Shown piece after piece: positions 56,354-64,000 of a DNA stretch of 64,000 nt (positions are counted from its first letter, which is position 1; each line of letters opens with the position of its first letter). Under the pieces are notes generated by a model. The model saw only the letters and a list, made by a program, of their open reading frames with translations, did no database searches and was not told the origin of the DNA. The position numbers and the translations under genes are program-made. This stretch comes from Cellulomonas sp. KRMCY2 (GTDB taxonomy: Bacteria > Actinomycetota > Actinomycetes > Actinomycetales > Cellulomonadaceae): the NCBI RefSeq assembly GCF_000526515.1, contig NZ_JAGF01000001.1:3844001-3908000 (forward strand), read 5' to 3'.

Positions 56354-56394
56354 TCGATAGTCGATACGAACCCTGGAGACGTATCGACATTCGA
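56354..56394. promoter_or_regulatory. Inverted-repeat operator upstream of DUF2975-HTH pair
   Basis: 15-bp arms TCGATAGTCGATACG (56354-56368) and CGTATCGACATTCGA (56380-56394) are complementary at 13 of 15 positions around an 11-bp spacer, directly before the DUF2975 start. Expected binding site for the XRE-type regulator encoded downstream. Confidence 0.65.
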
Positions 56395-56519
56395 TGCGCC
56401 AACTTGAGCACCCGGCAGCGGGGAGTTCGGGCAAACGACGGATCACCGCGGACGGCGGATCGCGCCGTCGAGTGCGTCGAGCAGGCCGTCACGGCGGCTG
56501 TGCGGCATGCGGCATGCGG

Positions 56520-56885
56520 TCAGTAGGTGACTGTGCCGTCTTCCTTCACCCTGATGAGCGTGTCTCCGCACACTGGTTCGTCGGAGGTGCCCAGCACTGC
56601 TCCGGTCGCCGTGTCGGTGACGACGAAGCCGTCGCCTTCGCACACGCCGTCCCCCTTGATCGGCTTGCCGTCCGCGCCCCACACCGCGCGTCCCTCCGAG
56701 GCAGGGAACTCCTTGGGTTCTACGTCGACGCCGGTGAGCGTCAGGGTCACCGGCGCGTTCCGGGAGTTGACCAACATGGCCTGCGGCGGGACCCGATCGT
56801 AGATGCACCCGGTCAGGGTGGTCACGGACACCACCGCGAGCAGGGCCAGTGCGCTGAACCTCCGTGGAACGGTGGAATGGGTCAT
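56520..56885 (-). CDS. Putative lipoprotein
   Basis: A 121-residue exported protein with a signal peptide (FSALALLAVVSVTTLTGC) whose lipobox LTGC puts the lipidated cysteine at about residue 27. The mature domain has paired cysteines (GVCEGDG and EPVCGDT) that could form a disulfide. No family recognised. GAGGGGGAG lies before the ATG. It is divergent from the phosphotransferase gene. Confidence 0.75.
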   Translation of the reverse strand: MTHSTVPRRFSALALLAVVSVTTLTGCIYDRVPPQAMLVNSRNAPVTLTLTGVDVEPKEFPASEGRAVWGADGKPIKGDGVCEGDGFVVTDTATGAVLGTSDEPVCGDTLIRVKEDGTVTY

Positions 56886-57072
56886 ACGTGCGCTCCCCCT
56901 CGTTGCCCGGCACTTCCACAGCCAGTGTGCTGACCCGGTGGATCCGGCCGACGCAGGCGCACCGCACGGATGGTGACCCGCAGGTGATGCCTACGCCGAC
57001 GGCCGAGCCGCGGCAGCTGCGCCGGGCTGGGCCCCGTACTCCGATCCGCCACCGGATGAGAGCGGTCTCCCC

Positions 57073-57078
57073 TAGCCT
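57073..57078 (+). promoter_or_regulatory. -10 box of leaderless phosphotransferase promoter
   Basis: TAGCCT followed by 7 bp and the GTG at 57086. Confidence 0.55.
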
Positions 57079-57085
57079 GTGGCAG

Positions 57086-58113
57086 GTGATCGGATCCGAC
57101 ATCCACGCCGGGACGCGGCGTCCCCTCACCGATGCCGAGCTCGCCGCGGTGCTCGGACCCCTCGGGACACCGGTCTCGGCGCGACCGATGAGCGGCGGGC
57201 TGTTCGCCTCCGTCCAGGTGGTCCGGCTCGCCGACGGGCGGAGCGTGGTGGTCAAGACGGGGACCCCCGACCTCGGTGACCGACCCCCGCTGCTGACCTA
57301 CGAGCGAGACCTGCTCCGCAGCGAGGCGGCCCTGCTGCGCACCGCGGCGGGGTTGCCCGGGGTCCCGGTCGCGGAGGTGCTGCTGATGGACACCGACCGG
57401 CGCCACGTCGAGGTCGACGTGATGGTCTCCGAGCTCCTGCCGGGCGAGGGGTGGTCCGTCGTTCACGACACGATGAGCCCGTCGGCGACGGCCCGCGCGG
57501 TCCGCGACGTCGGCACGGTGATGGCCGGCCTTCACCAGGTCGTCGGCGAGCGGTTCGGGTACCCGGCGGCCGACTTCGCACTCGGGGGCGCGACGTGGCC
57601 CGAGGCCTTCGGCGCGATGATGGCCGCCCTGCTGGACGACGCCGAGGTGTGGGGCGTCGAGGTCGATGCGCCGCTCGTGCGTGCGGCCGTCGAGCGTGCT
57701 GAACCGGCGCTCGCCGAGATCACCGCGCCCCACCTGCTGCACATGGACCTGTGGCCGGGCAACGTGCTGGTCGACCGGCTGACCGGGGCGGTGACCGGCA
57801 TCGTCGATCCGAGCGGGGCCTGTACGGCGACCCGCTGCTCGAGATGGTCGGAGCCGACGGGCTGCGGATCGAGCCCCTGGACCCCGCAGTCGTCGCGGCC
57901 TACCTGGACGCGGGGGGCGTGCTCCCGCTCGCGGAAGGACCGGAACAGTCGCTGACGCCTGCTGCCGAGCGGCGACTCACCGTCTACCGGCTCTACCTGA
58001 CGGTGCTGATGACCGTCGAGGTGGTTCCTCGGAGGTACGACCACCCGGGCCTGGCCGACGAGCTCGCGCGGCTGGTCCACAACCGGGCCGTGCTGCTCGA
58101 CCGAGCGCCCTGA
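57086..58113 (+). pseudogene. Aminoglycoside phosphotransferase-family kinase, frameshifted
   Basis: APH/choline-kinase-like protein. From the GTG at 57086 the first frame runs through the ATP-binding KTGTPDL region and the catalytic loop LLHMDLWPGNVLVDR to GIVDPSG, and a second frame then continues as GLYGDPLLEMVGAD to the stop at 58113. The expected text is IVDPERGLYGDPLLE, so one base is missing near 57810-57811 (GATCC-GAG). Without it the catalytic DFG-like aspartate is separated from the C-lobe. Real frameshift or assembly error cannot be told apart here. Confidence 0.75.
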
Positions 58114-58312
58114 GCGTCAGCTCGCGACCCCTCACGGGCGCCACGTACGCGGCCACCACACCGAGCACCATGCAGGCGACGACGACAGCCGCAAGCCACA
58201 CCGCCGTCGTCGGCACCAGTCCGAACACGACGAGCACGAGGGCCAGACCGAGCCCGAAGACAAGGCCCGCGAAGAGCCCCAGGACAGGGCGGCGCCGGAC
58301 TTTCGTGGTCAT
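57977..58312 (-). CDS. Small membrane protein
   Basis: About 111 residues with two hydrophobic helices (LGLFAGLVFGLGLALVLVVFG and AVWLAAVVVACMVLGVVAAYV). The start at 58312 overlaps the stop of the secreted-protein gene (ATGA). The frame has no stop until 57977, so its C-terminal 45 residues overlap the 3' end of the opposite phosphotransferase gene by 137 bp. No family recognised. Confidence 0.55.
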   Translation of the reverse strand: MTTKVRRRPVLGLFAGLVFGLGLALVLVVFGLVPTTAVWLAAVVVACMVLGVVAAYVAPVRGRELTLRALGRAARPGCGPAARARRPGPGGRTSEEPPRRSSAPSGRAGRR

Positions 58313-58905
58313 GACAGCCCTCCCGCAGCGACCGCGCCGCCGGCCACGACCTTCGTGCCCGCGAGCACGGCAACGCCCATCAGCAGCCCGATGACGCCGA
58401 GGCCGGCGCCGACGAAGAGGATCGGCGACGAGGTCGGTGAGCCCGTCCCGGTGATCCACCCGCTCGCGTCGCACGAGCCGCCGGTACCGATGATCGTGCC
58501 GGACACCGGGATCACCATGTCGCCCTGCAGCGCCCAGGTCACGGGCCCCGGAAGGTCCGCGAGGCTCTGGGTGCCGTCACGGGTCGTCTCGCCGTCCGTG
58601 TTGACGAACGAGCCGCTCCGGAAGGGGACACCGGCCACGGCCACGGACCACGTCCCGTCGGTGATGAGGGAGTCCGTGCCACCCGCCCAGAGCACGGTGC
58701 CGGCAGGGTCGATCGGGAGCGGGTCGGCCTGCGTCCCGCCCTCGCCCGGCGCGGTGGCCGTGCCGATGGTGGCACCGGACGCGTCCGTCGACGTGAAGGA
58801 GCCGGAGCACCCGTCGGCCTCGGCGGCCGACGCCGCGGCCGGGAAGGCGACCACGGCCGCCACCACCGACCCCACGAGAACCAGAAGACGTGCGCGGCGT
58901 GTCAT
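58309..58905 (-). CDS. Secreted protein with C-terminal membrane anchor
   Basis: A 198-residue protein with a clear signal peptide (RRARLLVLVGSVVAAVVAFPAAASA), a Gly/Thr/Ser-rich extracellular domain with two cysteine pairs, and a C-terminal hydrophobic helix (ILFVGAGLGVIGLLMGVAVL). GGGAGG precedes the ATG. It is coupled to the small membrane protein by ATGA. It lies divergent from the large surface protein, 285 bp away; a shared role at the cell surface is only a guess. Confidence 0.75.
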   Translation of the reverse strand: MTRRARLLVLVGSVVAAVVAFPAAASAAEADGCSGSFTSTDASGATIGTATAPGEGGTQADPLPIDPAGTVLWAGGTDSLITDGTWSVAVAGVPFRSGSFVNTDGETTRDGTQSLADLPGPVTWALQGDMVIPVSGTIIGTGGSCDASGWITGTGSPTSSPILFVGAGLGVIGLLMGVAVLAGTKVVAGGAVAAGGLS

Positions 58906-59190
58906 CGCTGCCTCCCAGGCCGAGCGTCTGCCGACGTGTGCCCCGTGCTCAGGACGCCACTCGCGCCGGTGCCCGCGTGCTCCGGATTTGCCGTGCGGTG
59001 TTTGTGCCGGTTTGTCCGCGGTGCGCCGACTCAGGCCGGCGGTCCGCTGCCGGACCGGTCGGAACTGCGCGCCGCCTCGATGACCGGATCATGACGGCTC
59101 CGTGACGGCTCTGCCATAAGCCGCACCTGGCGCCCAAATCCCAGCAACATGATCTTCCTAGCCTCTTGGCTCGCCTGAAGGGTGCAGCAG

Positions 59191-62100
59191 ATGCGTGGAC
59201 TGTGGGGCGCGACAGCGACAGCGAGTACCTCCTGGACCTCCGGGATGGCTGCGGTCAGGGGGTGGGCGAACCGACTCCGGACGCGTCCGCCCGCCGGGTC
59301 ACCGGGTCTGCCGGCCGTGCTCGCCCCGCTCACACCCCTGACGGTGGACGCGGACGGCCGTACCGCAGTGACGCGCTCGGGGTGGCGGACGACCGTCTCC
59401 GGCGCCCTCGCGCTGGCCCTGTCGATCGCGATGCTCGGTGCCCTGCCGGCCCTCCCGGCCCACGCCCAGACCACGAGCACGCTGACGCTCCAGGTGATCA
59501 GCGCGCGGACCGAACCCCGCGCCTTCGCGGGCACCGGCGTCGTCATCGGCGACCCGGTCGACACCTTCGAGTACATCATCAACATTGACACCACAGGCAC
59601 CACCGACCAACGGAGCCCCGAGCCCGGCACGGGCTGCTCCGCCGACGACCCTGGCTACCCCGGGTCATGCCTGTGGCCCTCGATCACCGAGGACCAACAC
59701 GCCAGCCCCATCTACGCCCAGGGCAACCAGCTCGACCTCACCGGGGGGAACGGCCTCACCCTGCCCGACGGCCGATACCTCATCTCCGTCGTCGCCGACG
59801 GCTACAAGATCGACGGCGCGCACTTCACCGTGCCGCTGCCCGACCCGGGTCTGGTCACGGTCGAGCTCCAGCCGAACCCGCTGCCCGACTCCACGCTGCG
59901 CGCCCAGGTCTTCTCCGACACCGCGTTCACCAACGGTACGATCGACCAGGGTGAACCCGGCCTGCCCGGCTTCGTCGGCCACATCAACGACACCCTCGGC
60001 GAGATCAGCACGGACGTCTACGGCAACCCGCTGTGCAGCACCTACGTCGGCGAGGACCCGGTCACGCACGAGATCCCGTTCGCCAGCCTCGACGCCGAGA
60101 TGCTCCCGGTCGTCGACGTGTCCGGCGGCAACTGCGTCAGCGACGCCGACGGGCTCCTGACCATCCCCCACCTGGGCAGCAACCGGTACACGCTGACCGC
60201 CACGCCCCCGGACGGACAGACGTGGATCCAGACGACGACGCTCGAGGGCAACCACGACTGGGACACCTGGCTGATGGAAGGGAGCACGGGCTACGACACC
60301 GAGTTCGCGGTCGCCGGTGAGCCCGTCCCGGCGCCGATCTTCGGCTTCGTCCCCCCCATCCATGACGGACAGCGCCTGGATCCCTCACCCGCCGTCACCG
60401 GCCAGATCAAGGGCGTCATCGTCGCGGTCAAGCAGTACACCCCGCCACGCGGCGGCGACGTGAACTTCTGGCTGGGCATGACGGGGAGCAAGCTGGACAA
60501 GCCGATCGTGCAGCCGTGGATCGCCCTGGCCGACCTCCAGGCCGGCGACACCGCGGTGTGGGTGGGTCGTGGGGACGCGAACGGCGCGTTCGACATCTCC
60601 GGCGTGCCGGACGGCAACTACACCCTGACCTGGTGGGACGAGCCGCAGGACTACTTCCTCAACCTCATCGACGTCACCGTGTCCGGCGGCGAGATGGTCG
60701 ACATGGGCCTCCTGCCGCTCAACGGATGGTGGACGTCCTACGACGGCTACGTCTTCAACGACACGAACCGGAACGGCGTGAAAGACCCGGGCGAGGCCGG
60801 CGTCCCGAACTTCGGCCTCACCCTGCGCCGCAGGGAGAACTCGCTGATGGATCGCGGCCAGGTCGCGGTCACCACCGACAGCACCGGCTACTACGCGTTC
60901 ACGTCGGCCTACCCGCTCGGCGAGTGGAACGTGATGGAGGCCTACAGCGACTCCTTCTACACGACCGGGATCACATATCAGGCCGACAACCAGCCGACGC
61001 GGACCACGGTGAAGGGCGCTGGTGTCGACGTCAGCGTGCTCCCGATCATCGGCCTCGGTGGTCGGCTCGACTGGGGCGTGCACGCGTACGACCCGACCGG
61101 CGCCAACGGGATCGACCCGCGCAACGGCGGAATCGTCGGCTCGGTCAGCTACGACACGACGCGCAACGAGCTCGACCCGCAGTACGCGGCGTCCGAGGAC
61201 TGGCAACCAGGTGTCTCGGACCTCCCCGTCGAGCTGCACGCGACTGTGCCGTGCGGCACCACGACGGCACCCTGCGACGCCGACGGCCGCCTCGAGCTCG
61301 CCCCCGACGGCTCCTACGCCAAGGGCGCGCTGCTCAACACCTACGTGTCCGAGCACTGGACCCGCCCGACGGGCTGTGTCGCCCGCGACGTCGACGGAGT
61401 CGCGCTCGTGCACGGCGTCGACGAGAACGTGCTGGCACCCGATCAGGCCACGGCCGGTGAGTGCCTCTCGGCCTTCCTGCAGAGCGTGCAGTTCGGACCG
61501 GCGCCGACCGATCAGGGCACCCCGGACGCCAACTTCGGCGTGGCGGTCGACGGCAACTACGGCTTCGGCGACGGCTGCTTCGACGGCACGCTCGACCCGA
61601 CCGACCCGTCCGCGCCGGAGTGCGTCGGCGGTGCGTTCTCCCCGCTCGGGGCCGGCGACTACCTGGTGACCGTCGCGATCCCGGACGACGCCAACGGCAA
61701 CCCGATGTACCAGGTCACCCGCGAGGAGGACATCAACATCGGCAACGGCGACCAGATCGTGCCGCAGGTCCCGCCGCCGGCGTGTGCCGGTCCGTTGCAC
61801 ACCGTTGACCTCGAGGGCGACGGCACCGACAGCTACGCGCCCGTCGTCGGCGACGGCGGCGCGACCAACGACCTGCCGGTCGGCGTGACCGTCCCGGCGT
61901 CGACACCCGTCGCGAACGGCACCTTCCTCGACATCGGCGGATCGCCCTTCGAGGGCACTGCGCAGCCGCTCTGCGACACCAAGCTCGTGCGGGTGAACAA
62001 CGGCAAGTCGGTCGTGCCGATGTTCAACATCTTCACCCACGTGCCGATCCCGACACGTCTGCGCGGACTGATCGTGGACGACATCAACTTCTCCACCGAC

Positions 62101-64000
62101 CCGCGCTCGACGCTCTACGGCGAGAAGCAGGGTGTCCCGTTCGCACCCGTCGGCATCTACGACTTCACCAACCGCCTCGTGCAGACGGTCGAGTCCGACT
62201 TCAACGGCATGTACGACGTGCTCCTGCCGTCGACCAACCACATCAGCTGCCCGACGCCCTCCGGCGTCTGCGCCAACATGTACCGGTTCGTCGGCAACGA
62301 CCCGGGGATACCCGGGCGGCTCAACCCGAACTTCAACCCCCGGTACCGCACGATCTCGACCGAGTTCGAAGCCCTCCCCGGCCTCATCATCCCCACCGAC
62401 CTCGCTCCGACCCAGGTCGGCGTGACCATCGCCTCCCCGACGACGGGCATCACGAACGCCATCGCCTGCTACGTCGACCAGGCCGCACCTCAGCTGTTCG
62501 CCGTCTCCCAGCCGTACGTGAACGGGAGTGGATCGTTCACCGTCGCCGGCCTCGGCTTCGGCCCGACCCAGGGCACCGGGAACGTCACCCTCGACGGCAC
62601 AGCCCTGCCCACCACCGCATGGAGCGACGCGACGATCACCGTGACGGTCCCGCCCGGCACCCCGGTCGGTCCGCACCAGCTCCGGATCACGGCCGCGAAC
62701 GGAATGGCCACGGTCAACGGCCTCACGTTCCACGTGCTCGGCACCGGGTATGCGCCCACCGTGCGCGAGGTCGGTCCCGGCAGGACGTTCGCGACGATCC
62801 AGGCCGCGCTCGACGCCGCATTCACCGCCGCCGAGAACGACCTCGTCGTCGTCTACCCGGGTACCCCCGACCTGGTCAACCCGCGGAACAACCCGCGCGG
62901 TGCCTACTACGAGAACCTCATCGTCGCCTCGCCCGTCAAGCTCCAGGGCGTCGGCCCCGGCGGCTTCCAGGGGACCACGTTCGTCCCCGGTTCGATCATC
63001 GACGCGAGCGCCTTCGGTGGTGACACCGCCCTGGCCGCCGACTGGTACACGAAGATCGGCACCCTGACCTGGGACGGCAACCAGACCGTCAACGACGGTG
63101 CGGGGATCTACGTCCTCGCCTCGGAGAACGCGACGACGGACGCCGGCCGGGCACGTCAGTTCACCAGCGCCTACCCGGCCGCCATCGACGGCTTCGACAT
63201 CCGCGGAGGTGTCGAGCAGGGCTTCCCCGGGAACATCAACGACCTCACCGGCGCCCCGACCGGCCTGCCGCCGAACATCACCACGCAAGGCGGCGCGATC
63301 TTCGCCAACGCGTACGTCCGTCACCTGCGGATCACCAACAACGTCGTGCAGAACAACGGCAGCGGCTACGGGACGATCCGCATCGGCACCCCCGACCTGG
63401 CCTCGCCGGACACGAACCAGCACAACGAGAGCGTCCGGATCACCGACAACCGCATCATCGCCAACGCGGGCACGAACCTCGCCGGCGGGATCGGGATCTA
63501 CGCCGGCTCGGACGGCTACGAGGTCGCCCGCAACGACATCTGCGGCAACTTCTCGGTCGAGTACGGCGGCGGTCTGAGCGTCTACGGTCTGAGCCCGAAC
63601 GGCGCGATCCACCACAACCGCATCTACCTCAACCAGTCCAACGACGAGGGCGGCGGCATCATGATCGCGGGTGAGCTGCCTGCGACACCTGGTGCCCTCT
63701 CGCCCGGCTCCGGCCCGGTGGACATCTACGCCAACCAGATCCAGTCCAACCTGGCCAACGACGACGGCGGCGGGCTGCGCTTCCTGATGGCCGGCAACTT
63801 CCCGATGAACGTCTACAACAACATGATCGTCGACAACGTCTCGACCCACGAGGGCGGCGGCATCGGCCTCAACGACGCGCCGGACGTGCGGGTGTTCAAC
63901 AACACGATCATGAAGAACCTGACGACGGCCACGGCGCTGACCTCCAACGGCCAGCCGGCACCTGCCGGGCTGTCGACGTCGGTGAACAGCGACCAGCTGC
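59191..64000 (+). CDS. Large secreted SdrD B-like/TIG/beta-helix protein, partial (3' end outside window)
   Basis: An open frame of more than 1600 residues running off the window. A long basic N-terminus leads to a signal helix (SGALALALSIAMLGALPALP, cut after AHA near residue 91). SdrD B-like repeats follow, e.g. GYVFNDTNRNGVKDPGEAGV near 518, then an IPT/TIG domain (about 1110-1180, GSGSFTVAGLGFGPTQGTG) and a right-handed beta-helix beginning FATIQAALDAA near 1205, with NNxI repeats such as ITNNVVQNN and VRITDNRI. The start ATG 59191 has GAAGGG upstream and a TAGCCT -10 at 59159-59164. Surface adhesin or polysaccharide-active function possible. Confidence 0.75.
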   Translation, partial: MRGLWGATATASTSWTSGMAAVRGWANRLRTRPPAGSPGLPAVLAPLTPLTVDADGRTAVTRSGWRTTVSGALALALSIAMLGALPALPAHAQTTSTLTLQVISARTEPRAFAGTGVVIGDPVDTFEYIINIDTTGTTDQRSPEPGTGCSADDPGYPGSCLWPSITEDQHASPIYAQGNQLDLTGGNGLTLPDGRYLISVVADGYKIDGAHFTVPLPDPGLVTVELQPNPLPDSTLRAQVFSDTAFTNGTIDQGEPGLPGFVGHINDTLGEISTDVYGNPLCSTYVGEDPVTHEIPFASLDAEMLPVVDVSGGNCVSDADGLLTIPHLGSNRYTLTATPPDGQTWIQTTTLEGNHDWDTWLMEGSTGYDTEFAVAGEPVPAPIFGFVPPIHDGQRLDPSPAVTGQIKGVIVAVKQYTPPRGGDVNFWLGMTGSKLDKPIVQPWIALADLQAGDTAVWVGRGDANGAFDISGVPDGNYTLTWWDEPQDYFLNLIDVTVSGGEMVDMGLLPLNGWWTSYDGYVFNDTNRNGVKDPGEAGVPNFGLTLRRRENSLMDRGQVAVTTDSTGYYAFTSAYPLGEWNVMEAYSDSFYTTGITYQADNQPTRTTVKGAGVDVSVLPIIGLGGRLDWGVHAYDPTGANGIDPRNGGIVGSVSYDTTRNELDPQYAASEDWQPGVSDLPVELHATVPCGTTTAPCDADGRLELAPDGSYAKGALLNTYVSEHWTRPTGCVARDVDGVALVHGVDENVLAPDQATAGECLSAFLQSVQFGPAPTDQGTPDANFGVAVDGNYGFGDGCFDGTLDPTDPSAPECVGGAFSPLGAGDYLVTVAIPDDANGNPMYQVTREEDINIGNGDQIVPQVPPPACAGPLHTVDLEGDGTDSYAPVVGDGGATNDLPVGVTVPASTPVANGTFLDIGGSPFEGTAQPLCDTKLVRVNNGKSVVPMFNIFTHVPIPTRLRGLIVDDINFSTDPRSTLYGEKQGVPFAPVGIYDFTNRLVQTVESDFNGMYDVLLPSTNHISCPTPSGVCANMYRFVGNDPGIPGRLNPNFNPRYRTISTEFEALPGLIIPTDLAPTQVGVTIASPTTGITNAIACYVDQAAPQLFAVSQPYVNGSGSFTVAGLGFGPTQGTGNVTLDGTALPTTAWSDATITVTVPPGTPVGPHQLRITAANGMATVNGLTFHVLGTGYAPTVREVGPGRTFATIQAALDAAFTAAENDLVVVYPGTPDLVNPRNNPRGAYYENLIVASPVKLQGVGPGGFQGTTFVPGSIIDASAFGGDTALAADWYTKIGTLTWDGNQTVNDGAGIYVLASENATTDAGRARQFTSAYPAAIDGFDIRGGVEQGFPGNINDLTGAPTGLPPNITTQGGAIFANAYVRHLRITNNVVQNNGSGYGTIRIGTPDLASPDTNQHNESVRITDNRIIANAGTNLAGGIGIYAGSDGYEVARNDICGNFSVEYGGGLSVYGLSPNGAIHHNRIYLNQSNDEGGGIMIAGELPATPGALSPGSGPVDIYANQIQSNLANDDGGGLRFLMAGNFPMNVYNNMIVDNVSTHEGGGIGLNDAPDVRVFNNTIMKNLTTATALTSNGQPAPAGLSTSVNSDQL

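Noticed and set aside
60385-63849. Minus-strand open frame of 1154 codons opposite the large surface protein
   Set aside because: Low-complexity Val/Asp/Arg composition with no motifs; the plus frame has signal peptide, TIG and beta-helix patterns.

Overview
The window is a high-GC stretch of actinobacterial chromosome. The gene content (whiA, rbpA, opcA, an ANTAR response regulator, uvrC-rapZ-yvcK-whiA, terC, a coaE/rpsA/polA block), the GTG starts and the TAnnnT -10 boxes set 6-7 bp before start codons point to Micrococcales. A Cellulomonas-like (Cellulomonadaceae) genome is my best guess; this is inferred from gene order and composition, not from a search.

Layout. 1-8528 is one leftward series: plsC (partial), cmk, tyrA, aroH, rluB, scpB, scpA, parA, xerD and ctaB, mostly linked by 4-nt overlaps. 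It combines prephenate/chorismate metabolism, chromosome segregation and haem O synthesis. 8777-15569 is the rightward pentose phosphate operon tkt-tal-zwf-opcA-pgl, followed by an O-methyltransferase. 16405-25611 runs leftward: rbpA, secG, tpiA, pgk, gap, whiA, yvcK, rapZ, uvrC. 25703-39789 holds osmC-like, uvrA, an MBL hydrolase, a lipoprotein plus Ser/Thr kinase pair, a YciI-like gene, terC behind a Mn2+ (yybP-ykoY) riboswitch, uvrB, pcp, coaE, rpsA and a methyltransferase. 39862-49472 holds polA, a thioesterase, a GNAT protein, the livHMGF branched-chain amino acid importer and its binding protein livK on the opposite strand. 49682-50573 has an ANTAR regulator and an unusual tRNA gene.

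From about 51100 to the right edge the region is accessory. A VOC protein and a MazG-like enzyme come first. They are followed by a YoeB-type toxin with no intact antitoxin, and by remnants of a sigma factor, a membrane protein and a MNT-type nucleotidyltransferase, so this patch looks decayed. Next are a NarL-type two-component system, a DUF2975/XRE-HTH pair with its own inverted-repeat operator, small lipoproteins and membrane proteins, a frameshifted phosphotransferase, and a very large secreted SdrD-B/TIG/beta-helix protein that runs off the edge.

The main regulatory signals are these. Nine genes have a TAnnnT box placed for leaderless transcription. uvrB and polA carry RecA-independent DNA-damage promoters (TGTCGGT + N8 + TAnnnT), with weaker versions at uvrA and uvrC, and uvrA also has a LexA-like box. 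The Mn2+ riboswitch of terC has a visible hairpin covering the ribosome binding site. Several strong hairpin terminators are present, one with a UUCG loop. The most unusual single item is a class I tRNA with a CAA anticodon. I do not see a clearly new multi-gene system.
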